A DNA stretch of 35,218 nucleotides from Lachnospiraceae bacterium (lineage in GTDB: Bacteria; Bacillota; Clostridia; Lachnospirales; Lachnospiraceae), in the NCBI GenBank assembly GCA_022510685.1, contig JAFLTA010000029.1, forward strand, positions 1-35,218, in the 5' to 3' direction. Position 1 is the stretch's first letter; the number at the start of each line of letters is the position of its first letter. The position numbers and the translations under genes were made by a program. The notes beneath the pieces were generated by a model, which saw only the letters and a program-made list of their open reading frames with translations, was not told where the DNA came from and ran no database searches. Shown piece after piece: positions 25,410-32,543 of this stretch.

Positions 25410-27503
25410 TCACTCACTTAAAAGCTTGAGAAATTTCATATTATATTCGGATTTATCCGACAAAATATAAGGATTCTGTAAAATATCCGGAAAACGAGAG
25501 AATATCGTTTTTTTGATTAATTGATACACCTCCTCATCCCATACAATTCCGTTTGTGCCGTTTTTCATACGTGACAATGGTTCCACGAAAGCTTTCACAT
25601 AATAAATCAAAGCCAACTCCTGTTCATATCCGTTCACAATATTTTTTTCAAACAAAGTACAATATGTACTATCTTGCACAAGAAAGGTATCTAAAAAATT
25701 GCTTTGATTTACTGTCAGCATTGTACCATTGGGATTAGTTCTATAGTAATATAGGGTATCTGGTATCTCAAAACATGTTTTGGCCATCATCATGCAAAGC
25801 TCAGAAAAAAATAAATCCTCCATAATGATATTCTCAGGAAAATAAATCTCATTTTCCTCCAGGAATTGTTTACGGTATATACGATGCCAAACAGCATTTT
25901 TGCAACCATGGAGCAAAATAAACCTTTGTCTTTCTGCCGGCTCTGTTAAAAAATAAAGCTTTTCCTCAGAAACAAACTTTTGTTCATTACCGTTCTCTTT
26001 GAATAATATATATCCACAGCCTGTCATATCACAACCAAAAAGTGCTGCCTTTTCATAAAGTTTCTGCAGCATTTCCGGATGGATTATATCATCACTGTCT
26101 ACAAAACAAATATAATTTCCTGTGGCATATGACATGCCAATATTCCGTGCCGCTCCCTGCTTTCTGTTTTCACTGCATTTGATCAACAAAATATTTTCCG
26201 GATGCTGTTCTTCATACTCCTGGATGATTTCACAGGTATTATCCTCGGAAGCATCATCAACAAAGATAAACTCCAACATATTTAGCGGCAATGAGCTTGC
26301 TAACATACTGTCAATACACTCTTTTATATATTTGGAAGCATTATAGCAAGGAACAATTATTGAAATCTTATCGCCATAATAAGTATACCTTTGCCCTGCT
26401 CCCGACAATATCATCTCATTTTGGTAACATGCCAATTCTTCCAATTTACAGACAAAATCCATTATCGCTATATCTTTTTCATATGGAGCTGCTGTACTCA
26501 TGCAATCCTCCGATGAAATAGCCGGATTTTCCTCACCTGCCATAGCATTCAATATGTCAGCCAGAGATTTCCAGTCTCCTTTCGGAAAAGTATATCCGTT
26601 CACTCCCTGAGATATTAACTCCGGAATCTTGCCAACAGGTGTAGAAATAACCGGAATACCGCACGCCAATGCTTCTACGGCAACCAGCCCAAAGCCCTCA
26701 TATTCAGATGCCACGACCAGGGCATCCGCTTCTGACGCATGCTCCCAGGGATTGCTTTTCCAACCCATCCAGTGAATGCGATTTTGGACATGGCACTGTT
26801 TCGCCAGTTGTTTCAGTTCATCCTTAATTTTTTTCTCTCCATCTCCAATCACCCATAGTTCCCATGCTGCATCCGCTTTGCCCAATGCCCTTATAATCAC
26901 ATCCAGCCTTTTCTCTACAGAAATTCTCCCCACATAAAACAATTTTTTGCCGTCTGCATCTGCGGGAGTGGATTTATCTTCCTTTGGCACAATCTTTGAA
27001 AAATCCACCGGATTCTTTATTGCAACAACCAGACTATCCGCAAGATTACATTTCAGTTCATCATAAATATACTGTGAAATCGCCAAATGTGCATCCGCCA
27101 GTGCCAACTGTTCATAATCGCCAAATCCTGCAGCTTTATATCGCTCCACGGGCGCATGAAGCCATGATATCACTTTCTTGTCAGGAGCATCCAGCATGTC
27201 CAGAGCATATTTTGCCACATAACACATATATGGCCACGCCGTGGCAAGAACCATATCCGGTACTCCATGATCCTTTAAGAATCCGGCATACGATTCCACA
27301 AACTCCACCTGTGTATGCCCTGCCCTTCCCCTCAGCAATGGATAAAAAGGAGTTTCTTCGTCTGTCCATGTAAAACCTTCCCAGACGAGCTGCACGACTC
27401 TTACCTCCCAATTTCGTTGATTTCGGAAATAAGGGATCACCATATTAACCACATTTTCCACTCCGCCCTTTTCCGCTACAGCAATTAATATATCAATTTT
27501 CAT
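25410..27503 (-). CDS. Two-domain glycosyltransferase (GT4 fused to GT2)
   Basis: 697 residues. The N-terminal ~390 residues are GT-B/GT4: opening KIDILIAVAEKGGVENVV, hinge FYVGRISVEKRLDVIIRAL, and the EX7E region VASEYEGFGLVAVEALACGIPVIS. From ~420 a GT-A/GT2 domain follows: KISIIVPCYNASKYIKECI, the FVDDASEDNT nucleotide-sugar strand and FVDSDD (DxD). The fusion could add two sugars in sequence to a cell-surface glycan. ATG 27503 has GGAGGG upstream; the frame to 27611 crosses the promoter. No membrane segments, so cytoplasmic. Confidence 0.92.
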   Translation of the reverse strand: MKIDILIAVAEKGGVENVVNMVIPYFRNQRNWEVRVVQLVWEGFTWTDEETPFYPLLRGRAGHTQVEFVESYAGFLKDHGVPDMVLATAWPYMCYVAKYALDMLDAPDKKVISWLHAPVERYKAAGFGDYEQLALADAHLAISQYIYDELKCNLADSLVVAIKNPVDFSKIVPKEDKSTPADADGKKLFYVGRISVEKRLDVIIRALGKADAAWELWVIGDGEKKIKDELKQLAKQCHVQNRIHWMGWKSNPWEHASEADALVVASEYEGFGLVAVEALACGIPVISTPVGKIPELISQGVNGYTFPKGDWKSLADILNAMAGEENPAISSEDCMSTAAPYEKDIAIMDFVCKLEELACYQNEMILSGAGQRYTYYGDKISIIVPCYNASKYIKECIDSMLASSLPLNMLEFIFVDDASEDNTCEIIQEYEEQHPENILLIKCSENRKQGAARNIGMSYATGNYICFVDSDDIIHPEMLQKLYEKAALFGCDMTGCGYILFKENGNEQKFVSEEKLYFLTEPAERQRFILLHGCKNAVWHRIYRKQFLEENEIYFPENIIMEDLFFSELCMMMAKTCFEIPDTLYYYRTNPNGTMLTVNQSNFLDTFLVQDSTYCTLFEKNIVNGYEQELALIYYVKAFVEPLSRMKNGTNGIVWDEEVYQLIKKTIFSRFPDILQNPYILSDKSEYNMKFLKLLSE

Positions 27504-27540
27504 CAATTTTCCCTCCGGCAAAAATTTAACTAACAAACAC

Positions 27541-27569
27541 ATTATAACACTATGAGTTTTATCATACAA
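27541..27569 (-). promoter_or_regulatory. Promoter of the GT4-GT2 gene
   Basis: On the minus strand TTGTAT (27564-27569), a 17-bp spacer, then consensus TATAAT (27541-27546), about 35 nt before the start codon. Confidence 0.7.
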
Positions 27570-27629
27570 TCTGCTGTTTATCAATTTTTGCCGAAGGGAT
27601 CTCCTGTTCATTAATCAATACATAACTCT

Positions 27630-28724
27630 CTATTCTTCCCGAATCAGATGAAATTGCTCCCCGGCAATCTCCAACGCAGCAATTTCATCCGGATGGTCAA
27701 TCGTTGCAGAAGGTGATGCAAGCAATTTTTCATAGTTATCTTCATGAAATAAACCATATAGTATCCTATATTCTCCCTTGTTCTCTACATCTTCTATCAG
27801 CTTCATCATTGGAAAACTGTCTTTTGGCGTATTTACACTCGCATCATCATACCTCTCCAAACCGTCCTTTGTCGTGACAACGACTTTTACATCTTCATCG
27901 TCTGCTCCATCCTTTCCTTTCAGAGAGTCTGCTCCCGGCATCAACAGCTGAAAAGATAATTTTGAAACACTGAGGTATATAGGTTGATGTTCTCCCTGTG
28001 CGGCATCCTTCTTCTCCACACGATATAAAATCCTGTCCAAATTAGACTTGATAGTTATTTTTCCTTTTTTAAAACCTCCCTCTGCTTCCGGCATAGCATA
28101 CTTGAAACTTATCTCCTCATCATCAAAAGAAAAATTATCTCCATTTTCAAAAAGAAGATATACAAAGTAGCGCTCATCCTCCTTTTTCAGCTCTTCTATC
28201 TCTTCTATATCGGCACTCCAGCCTTGATCATGCGTAGTAACAAATTCCTGCGTGTACAAAAGAGAAAAAATCTGTTTCTCTGCTGCTGACACTCCCTTGC
28301 CGGAGCCCCATTTCTCATCAAATAAGAAGTCTTTTCCTTCTTGGTCTAATGCACGATAACGAATGCCCAGATAGACACAGAAACCATCTGACAACATTTC
28401 ACTAATCTCCATTTTCACATGTTCGTTCTTATCCGAACAAAGGTCATTCTGAACATCTTTTGTGACATTGTCACTTCCTTTGACAAATGCTGACTGTATT
28501 ATCCCACGGATATGATCTGCCAATCCAATTTGTGGTAAAAATAATACACAAATCAGTAATGCCGCTACAGCACTGCCAATCATCCCTGTTTTAAATAAAG
28601 AGTTTCTTTTTCGTTTTCTGCTTTCCCCACTCTCTGTTACAATCCTTTCCCACATCTCCTCACGCTTTTCCTGTTTTGGAAGCAGGCTCTCCTGCATTTT
28701 CTGATATTCCTGTTTCATACCCAT
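27630..28724 (-). CDS. DUF4179 anti-sigma factor
   Basis: 364 residues. A cytoplasmic N-terminal part rich in Glu/Lys (QKMQESLLPKQEKREEMWERIV) that would hold the sigma factor, one membrane helix (~TGMIGSAVAALLICVLFLP), then a ~300-residue outside domain beginning GLADHIRGIIQSAFV, with the DUF4179-like ISEMLSDGFCVYLGIRYRAL segment. It lies 24 nt after the ECF sigma gene. ATG 28724 is preferred over a GTG one codon upstream and an ATG two codons downstream; AAAGG lies close upstream. The inducing signal is unknown. Confidence 0.82.
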   Translation of the reverse strand: MGMKQEYQKMQESLLPKQEKREEMWERIVTESGESRKRKRNSLFKTGMIGSAVAALLICVLFLPQIGLADHIRGIIQSAFVKGSDNVTKDVQNDLCSDKNEHVKMEISEMLSDGFCVYLGIRYRALDQEGKDFLFDEKWGSGKGVSAAEKQIFSLLYTQEFVTTHDQGWSADIEEIEELKKEDERYFVYLLFENGDNFSFDDEEISFKYAMPEAEGGFKKGKITIKSNLDRILYRVEKKDAAQGEHQPIYLSVSKLSFQLLMPGADSLKGKDGADDEDVKVVVTTKDGLERYDDASVNTPKDSFPMMKLIEDVENKGEYRILYGLFHEDNYEKLLASPSATIDHPDEIAALEIAGEQFHLIREE

Positions 28725-28748
28725 CACACCTTTCTTTTCATTAATTTT

Positions 28749-29231
28749 TCAATTATTGAAATATTTATTTTCCAGTTCCAGACGCAGCAATTCCCACGCT
28801 TTTGCCATACGGCTTCGCACAGTGGAGGAATTAAGGTGAAGCATTTTTGCAATCTCTGCACTGCGGTAGCCTTCAAAATAATGCAGATACACAGGCAAAC
28901 CATACTTTTCATCTAAATCCCTAACCATCTGCAGCAATAAATTATCCGGCTCTTCCTGTCCTATTTCATGGAGCACCGGATCATATGGTACCTGTTTTTT
29001 CCTCCATGATTTTCCCAGTGCACTTTTACAACAATTGGAAGCCGTCACAACAAGCCATGCCCTTGCTTTCTCTTCACTTCGATAGACAAACCGACTCTGC
29101 ATCAGGCGTAAAAATGTTTCCTGCACCATATCACAAGCATCCGCCTCATTTTTCATATGTATCAGACAAATGCTGTATACCATAGCAAAATGCCGGCGAT
29201 ACAAGCGTTCCGCATCCTCCATTTTCATCAT
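28749..29231 (-). CDS. ECF-type RNA polymerase sigma factor
   Basis: 160 residues with region 2 (YRRHFAMVYSICLIHMKNEADACDMVQETFLRLMQS) and region 4 (EKYGLPVYLHYFEGYRSAEIAKMLHLNSSTVRSRMAKAWELLRLELE), separated by a short linker. Two adjacent ATGs (29231, 29228) follow GGGGGTG; either could start. It is the first gene of the sigma/anti-sigma pair, so it probably drives its own operon. A 14-bp palindrome TGTAAGCACTTACA (29256-29269) lies 25 nt upstream. Confidence 0.92.
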   Translation of the reverse strand: MMKMEDAERLYRRHFAMVYSICLIHMKNEADACDMVQETFLRLMQSRFVYRSEEKARAWLVVTASNCCKSALGKSWRKKQVPYDPVLHEIGQEEPDNLLLQMVRDLDEKYGLPVYLHYFEGYRSAEIAKMLHLNSSTVRSRMAKAWELLRLELENKYFNN

Positions 29232-29255
29232 TTCACCCCCTCGCCTGCATCTTCT

Positions 29256-29269
29256 TGTAAGCACTTACA
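29256..29269. promoter_or_regulatory. 14-bp palindrome upstream of the sigma gene
   Basis: TGTAAGCACTTACA, fully symmetric, within the likely leader or promoter of the sigma/anti-sigma operon; a candidate operator. Confidence 0.4.
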
Positions 29270-29323
29270 TATATAAAACTTCTTAAAATTAGTTTTTGTC
29301 CAAAACATTTTATAAATATTACA

Positions 29324-29356
29324 AAGAAAAAAGGCTTCCCAATCTTGGAAAGCCTT
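29324..29356 (-). terminator. Rho-independent terminator of the pyruvyl transferase gene
   Basis: On the minus strand a 10-bp stem AAGGCTTTCC / GGGAAGCCTT (one G-U pair, 6-nt loop) followed by a T-run. It lies 15 nt beyond the stop and insulates the sigma operon. Confidence 0.88.
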
Positions 29357-29371
29357 CTAAGCTCATCAATA

Positions 29372-30817
29372 TTATGATTGCCCTGCACCGGATTCTTTCA
29401 GTCTCTTAATTTCCGCTTTTAATTCCTCTACCTTCTGCTGCAATTCATAATTTCTATCAAAACGTTTATTGTATGTCTGATATGTTCTCCTGAATTTTCT
29501 CTTTAATTTATCTTCCATCTCCTGTCTGGTGGTTCCTTCATATTGCGGGATGTATCGCATTAATTCCGCATACGTATACGGCTCTGCTTTATTTCCCTGA
29601 GGACAGAATATTTCTTTCATCACATTGAACAGAGATTGATAGATACTCATTAAATAAGTTTCGTCTTTGACAACTCCCTGCTTCATTACTTCTTCTATTC
29701 TGTCAGCCACGGCTTCGGCATTGATATCCTCTACGTTTACTACACGATCCCCATAGCCCACGCTTTCATAAAAGCCTTTTACCTTTGTATTCCATACAAC
29801 TCCCAGAGACGGAACATCCAGAGCAAACGAAATAATGCTCGGATGCAGGCGGCAGGACACAACAGCGTCACAGGAAGCGATTTTTCTAATCAGCTTTTCC
29901 GGTGTATTCATATTAAATACGCATCTCCGCGCTTCCACGTTATAATTTCTGATCAGGTAATCCAAAAAAGCCTCATCTCCAAAATGACCGCTCGTCAACA
30001 GTTCATATTTATATCCTCTGTCTTTCAGCTGTTCAATTAATTCAACCCAAAATTTTGCGGCATCCTCTCTGGAAAAATCAAATTTATTATCCTCAAAACC
30101 ATTTGCACGCAAAATAAAAATACCAACTTTTTTCCTAAAGTCAAGGCTGAAAGTTCTTTTTTTAACAGCAAACCTTTTGAAAATCGCAGAAGAAAATACA
30201 GCCGGGTCAGAAACCTTTCCTATTCGCATCTGCTCATTTTCTTTGTATTTCTTCAGTAAATCTATTTCATCTCGCGTCGTAATCTGCTTCACAATATCAA
30301 AATTCAAAGTTTTCTTCAGTCTCTGGCATTTTTTATTTTTTTCATGATAACCTTCTACACCGATGGCAGAAAAAATTACCGGCTTGTTGTATTCTTTGGC
30401 AAGCTCTAAAATAACTGCCGTCCTCTCGTAGAAAAACTGATAAAGATAGTTAAACATCGGTGCTCCACCGAAAACAATCAAATCTGATATTTCGATAAGC
30501 TTTCTGGCTGTATTTAAAAGCGCCGGATCTTTGGTTGAAATATACTTCCGTGATACAATTGCTGCTTCACGACTGATTATTTCATAGTCGCGCTTCTTTA
30601 TATTCAAATTACTCATGACCGCAGATATAAGACCGATATCACAGGCTTCAATGACCTGATCGCCGAGATTATCAGAGTCCCGATTAGTCAGGAGAAGTAT
30701 TGTATATTTCTTTTCAGACACTAGAATTTCTTCTGTATCATCTGTCGAACGTATTTTTTTCAGATAATATTTCGCAGCCCCTTTAAAACCCTTATTTCTC
30801 AGTACAGTTAGTCTCAT
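29372..30817 (-). CDS. Polysaccharide pyruvyl transferase family protein
   Basis: 481 residues. The core (LLLTNRDSDNLGDQVIEACD at ~40-60; SDLIVFGGAPMFNYLYQ; FSAIGVEGYH; ITTRDEIDLLKKY; CDAVVSCRLHPSIISFALDVPSLGVVWNTKVKGF) matches the PS_pyruv_trans domain, which adds pyruvate ketals or related groups to surface sugars. The C-terminal ~40 residues form a predicted coiled coil (NYELQQKVEELKAEIKRLKES). ATG 30817; the nearest AAGGA is 13 nt upstream, longer than ideal. Single gene with its own promoter and terminator. Confidence 0.88.
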   Translation of the reverse strand: MRLTVLRNKGFKGAAKYYLKKIRSTDDTEEILVSEKKYTILLLTNRDSDNLGDQVIEACDIGLISAVMSNLNIKKRDYEIISREAAIVSRKYISTKDPALLNTARKLIEISDLIVFGGAPMFNYLYQFFYERTAVILELAKEYNKPVIFSAIGVEGYHEKNKKCQRLKKTLNFDIVKQITTRDEIDLLKKYKENEQMRIGKVSDPAVFSSAIFKRFAVKKRTFSLDFRKKVGIFILRANGFEDNKFDFSREDAAKFWVELIEQLKDRGYKYELLTSGHFGDEAFLDYLIRNYNVEARRCVFNMNTPEKLIRKIASCDAVVSCRLHPSIISFALDVPSLGVVWNTKVKGFYESVGYGDRVVNVEDINAEAVADRIEEVMKQGVVKDETYLMSIYQSLFNVMKEIFCPQGNKAEPYTYAELMRYIPQYEGTTRQEMEDKLKRKFRRTYQTYNKRFDRNYELQQKVEELKAEIKRLKESGAGQS

Positions 30818-30866
30818 ATCTCATCAATTTTCCTTTCGGCTCAACCTTTCAAAAATATCTCCCTGT

Positions 30867-30895
30867 ATTTTAACCCATATTCTAATATAAGTCAA
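30867..30895 (-). promoter_or_regulatory. Promoter of the pyruvyl transferase gene
   Basis: On the minus strand TTGACT (30890-30895), a 17-bp spacer, then TAAAAT (30867-30872). Confidence 0.7.
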
Positions 30896-31047
30896 ATAAA
30901 ACTCCGCAATCCAACCATCTAGGCTAAAAACTTTTTGGAATGAATACAATTCCTGTGATTCTGAAAATAGTGCGTGATTTTTCTTCCAAACTATGATAGA
31001 CTGTAATTGATAGTGGCATATTTATAAGATAAAATAGAGGGAAAAAG

Positions 31048-31272
31048 ATGAAGAATCATGGAAAGAAATTCGTTGCACCGATAGTAATAACTGTTTTAGT
31101 AATTTTGTATTATTTTGTTTACTTTGGGATATTGATTCATTTGACCGGCGGCGTGGGAGCTGTCTTTTTAGGCATCATCCCTCTGATTTTAGCGGGTTGC
31201 ATGGTATATGTTTGCGTAGAGCGCATCAAGGAAATCAAAGGAGGAGAAGAAGATGATATTAGTAAATACTGA
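31048..31272 (+). CDS. Small membrane protein coupled to the YbjQ-family gene
   Basis: 74 residues: a basic start, two hydrophobic helices (PIVITVLVILYYFVYFGIL; GAVFLGIIPLILAGCMVYVCV) and a charged tail RIKEIKGGEEDDISKY. Start ATG 31048 follows AGAGGG. The last 20 nt overlap the next gene, whose ribosome site lies inside this gene's tail codons (GGEEDD), so the two are translated together. No named family recognised. Confidence 0.75.
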   Translation: MKNHGKKFVAPIVITVLVILYYFVYFGILIHLTGGVGAVFLGIIPLILAGCMVYVCVERIKEIKGGEEDDISKY

Positions 31273-31564
31273 TTACATCAGCGGAAAAAATCTTGAAATG
31301 CTCGGACTGGTAAAGGGCAGCACCATCCAAGCCAAAAATGTAGGAAAGGATATTATACAAGGCTTTAAGACTCTCGTAGGCGGAGAACTTACGGAATATA
31401 ACGAAATGATGAACAATGCGAGAGCGATGGCTACTAAAAGAATGGTCACTGAAGCAGAAGCACTGGGTGCTGATGCCATCGTCAATATCCGCTACTCCTC
31501 ATCAGCCATTATGCAGGGCGCAGCCGAAGTAATTGCGTATGGAACTGCTGTCAAATTTGTTTAG
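31253..31564 (+). CDS. YbjQ/UPF0145 family protein
   Basis: 103 residues starting MILVNTDYISGKNLEMLGLVKGSTIQAKNVGKDI, with MMNNARAMATKRMVTEAEALGADAIVNIRYSSS: the typical UPF0145 pattern, called heavy-metal-binding by database naming but of unproven function. Forms small beta-barrel oligomers. ATG 31253 follows AAAGGAGG inside the previous gene. Confidence 0.93.
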   Translation: MILVNTDYISGKNLEMLGLVKGSTIQAKNVGKDIIQGFKTLVGGELTEYNEMMNNARAMATKRMVTEAEALGADAIVNIRYSSSAIMQGAAEVIAYGTAVKFV

Positions 31565-31611
31565 CAGCGAACATAGCGTGGCATTACAACAGTTCTCCTC
31601 TGGCAGCAAAA

Positions 31612-31636
31612 TGGGCAGGGATGGATTTGAACCACC
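31612..31636 (-). pseudogene. tRNA 3'-half-like sequence (T-arm plus acceptor strand)
   Basis: On the minus strand GGTGG-TTCAAAT-CCATC forms a five-pair T-stem with a seven-base loop, followed by CCTGCCC and a discriminator A, like the end of a tRNA with acceptor GGGCAGG. No matching 5' acceptor strand, D-arm or normal anticodon arm is found in place; the DNA 5' to it is a 66-nt hairpin. It looks like a tRNA remnant or recombination scar rather than a working tRNA. Confidence 0.45.
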
Positions 31637-31646
31637 GCGTCAATGA

Positions 31647-31712
31647 AGAAACAGATTTGGGGGTAGCTCAATCGACCTCTCTGCCAATTGAGCTACCCCC
31701 AAATCTGTTTCT
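31647..31712. repeat. Perfect 26-bp inverted repeat with tRNA D-arm-like sequence
   Basis: Arms 31647-31672 and 31687-31712 are exact reverse complements around a 14-nt loop. Read on the minus strand, GGGGGTAGCTCAATTGGCAGAG resembles a tRNA start with D-arm, and the second arm is its mirror. It sits between the tRNA 3'-half-like sequence and the end of a lipoprotein remnant. Confidence 0.85.
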
Positions 31713-32235
31713 GCTGGAATCTGTAACCAATGTAATACGGTCATCTTTGTACGATATATCTTGAATAATAGGGTCGCCCTCCGTCGTATAAGACATTACC
31801 CTAACCATAGCATCCTTCCCGTCCAAATACGAATCACAAAAAAGATAGAGCATCTCCACCATTATATTCTCCGGTTGATTCCCCTTTTCTAAAATTTTGA
31901 GATTCTAATTGTAAAGATAATGCCCATTCTCTAAATTTAGGAATGTCATTTTCATCCATCGCCCAACTGTCCTGACCACCGCTATTGCTGTGTGTCACCC
32001 TAATTGTGGATACCTGATCTGAAAAATACAAAAGGGATTCCTCATTTTGATCCTTTTTATTCGGAGAACTGCTTTCCAAATTCTCTTCTGTACTTTTCTG
32101 TATTTTGTTCGATTCTACATCATTTGACCCGCCACGATTGCATCCCTGAAGCATCACTAGTGAAGATAGAACTAAAACAACTATAAATCTATTAGCGACT
32201 CTTTTTCTTATATTCCCTAGGTACCGTTTTGACAC
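31668..32235 (-). pseudogene. Frameshifted lipoprotein remnant
   Basis: The first frame (GTG 32235) gives KRVANRFIVVLVLSSLVMLQGCNRGG, a lipoprotein signal with lipobox LQGC, then a Ser/Glu/Asn-rich region and SLLYFSDQVSTIRVTHSNSGGQ, stopping in TTTTTTGTGA near 31834. The second frame continues CDSYLDGKDAMVRVMSYTTEGDP and ends inside the 66-nt hairpin. Removing one T of the six-T run fuses the frames. No promoter is possible between it and the tuf terminator only ~30 nt upstream, and its true start is unclear, so both ends look damaged. Confidence 0.6.
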
Positions 32236-32265
32236 CGCTCACAACATCTTTTCTGTTTCCATGCA

Positions 32266-32299
32266 GAAAAAGGGCTTCCAAGAAAACTCTCGGAAGCCC
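32266..32299 (-). terminator. Rho-independent terminator of the tuf fragment
   Basis: On the minus strand GGGCTTCC ... GGAAGCCC (arms 32272-32279 and 32292-32299) is followed by TTTTT. It lies 25 nt beyond the EF-Tu stop. Confidence 0.88.
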
Positions 32300-32324
32300 T
32301 GAATTTCATCATATTTGTATAAGA

Positions 32325-32378
32325 TTACTCCACAATCTTAGCAACCTTACCTGATCCTACTGTACGACCACCCTCACG
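32325..32378 (-). pseudogene. tuf: 3' end of an elongation factor Tu gene (17 codons plus stop)
   Basis: Minus-strand translation REGGRTVGSGKVAKIVE and stop matches the very conserved EF-Tu C-terminus, which is normally preceded by RFAI. Here the residues before it read IITPSN and match nothing in EF-Tu, so homology ends at 32378. Together with the terminator this is the tail of tuf separated from its body. The likeliest cause is integration of an element into the 3' end of tuf, with the intact gene beyond the other end; a partial duplication is the alternative. Confidence 0.85.
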
Positions 32379-32543
32379 GTTCGAGGGAGTAATAATCTCT
32401 TTGTTTTTGCTTGATTTTAGGCAATTTGGGTCTCTTGATTATCCTATTTTGAGCCTATTATTTGTGGTTTTGGGAATTTTTAGAGCCAAAATAGAGCCAG
32501 TAAACAATTAGAGCATTTACGCAATATATGAAAGCTACCTGCC
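32379..32543. other. Junction region between tuf tail and accessory DNA
   Basis: AT-rich, non-coding, about 165 nt. It contains CCCTC-7 nt-GAGGG at the junction (32371-32387) and two AGAGCC copies near 32482-32500. No integrase gene was found next to it. It is the probable left end of an inserted element. Confidence 0.4.

Noticed and set aside
31030-31035. TTGATA-17-TAAAAT as promoter of the membrane/YbjQ pair
   Set aside because: The -10 box ends only 12 nt before the ATG and would place the transcript start within the ribosome site.
31834-31850. Programmed -1 frameshift at the T-run of the lipoprotein gene
   Set aside because: The frame that continues the protein requires a shift in the other direction, so the heptamer TTTTTTG would not give it.
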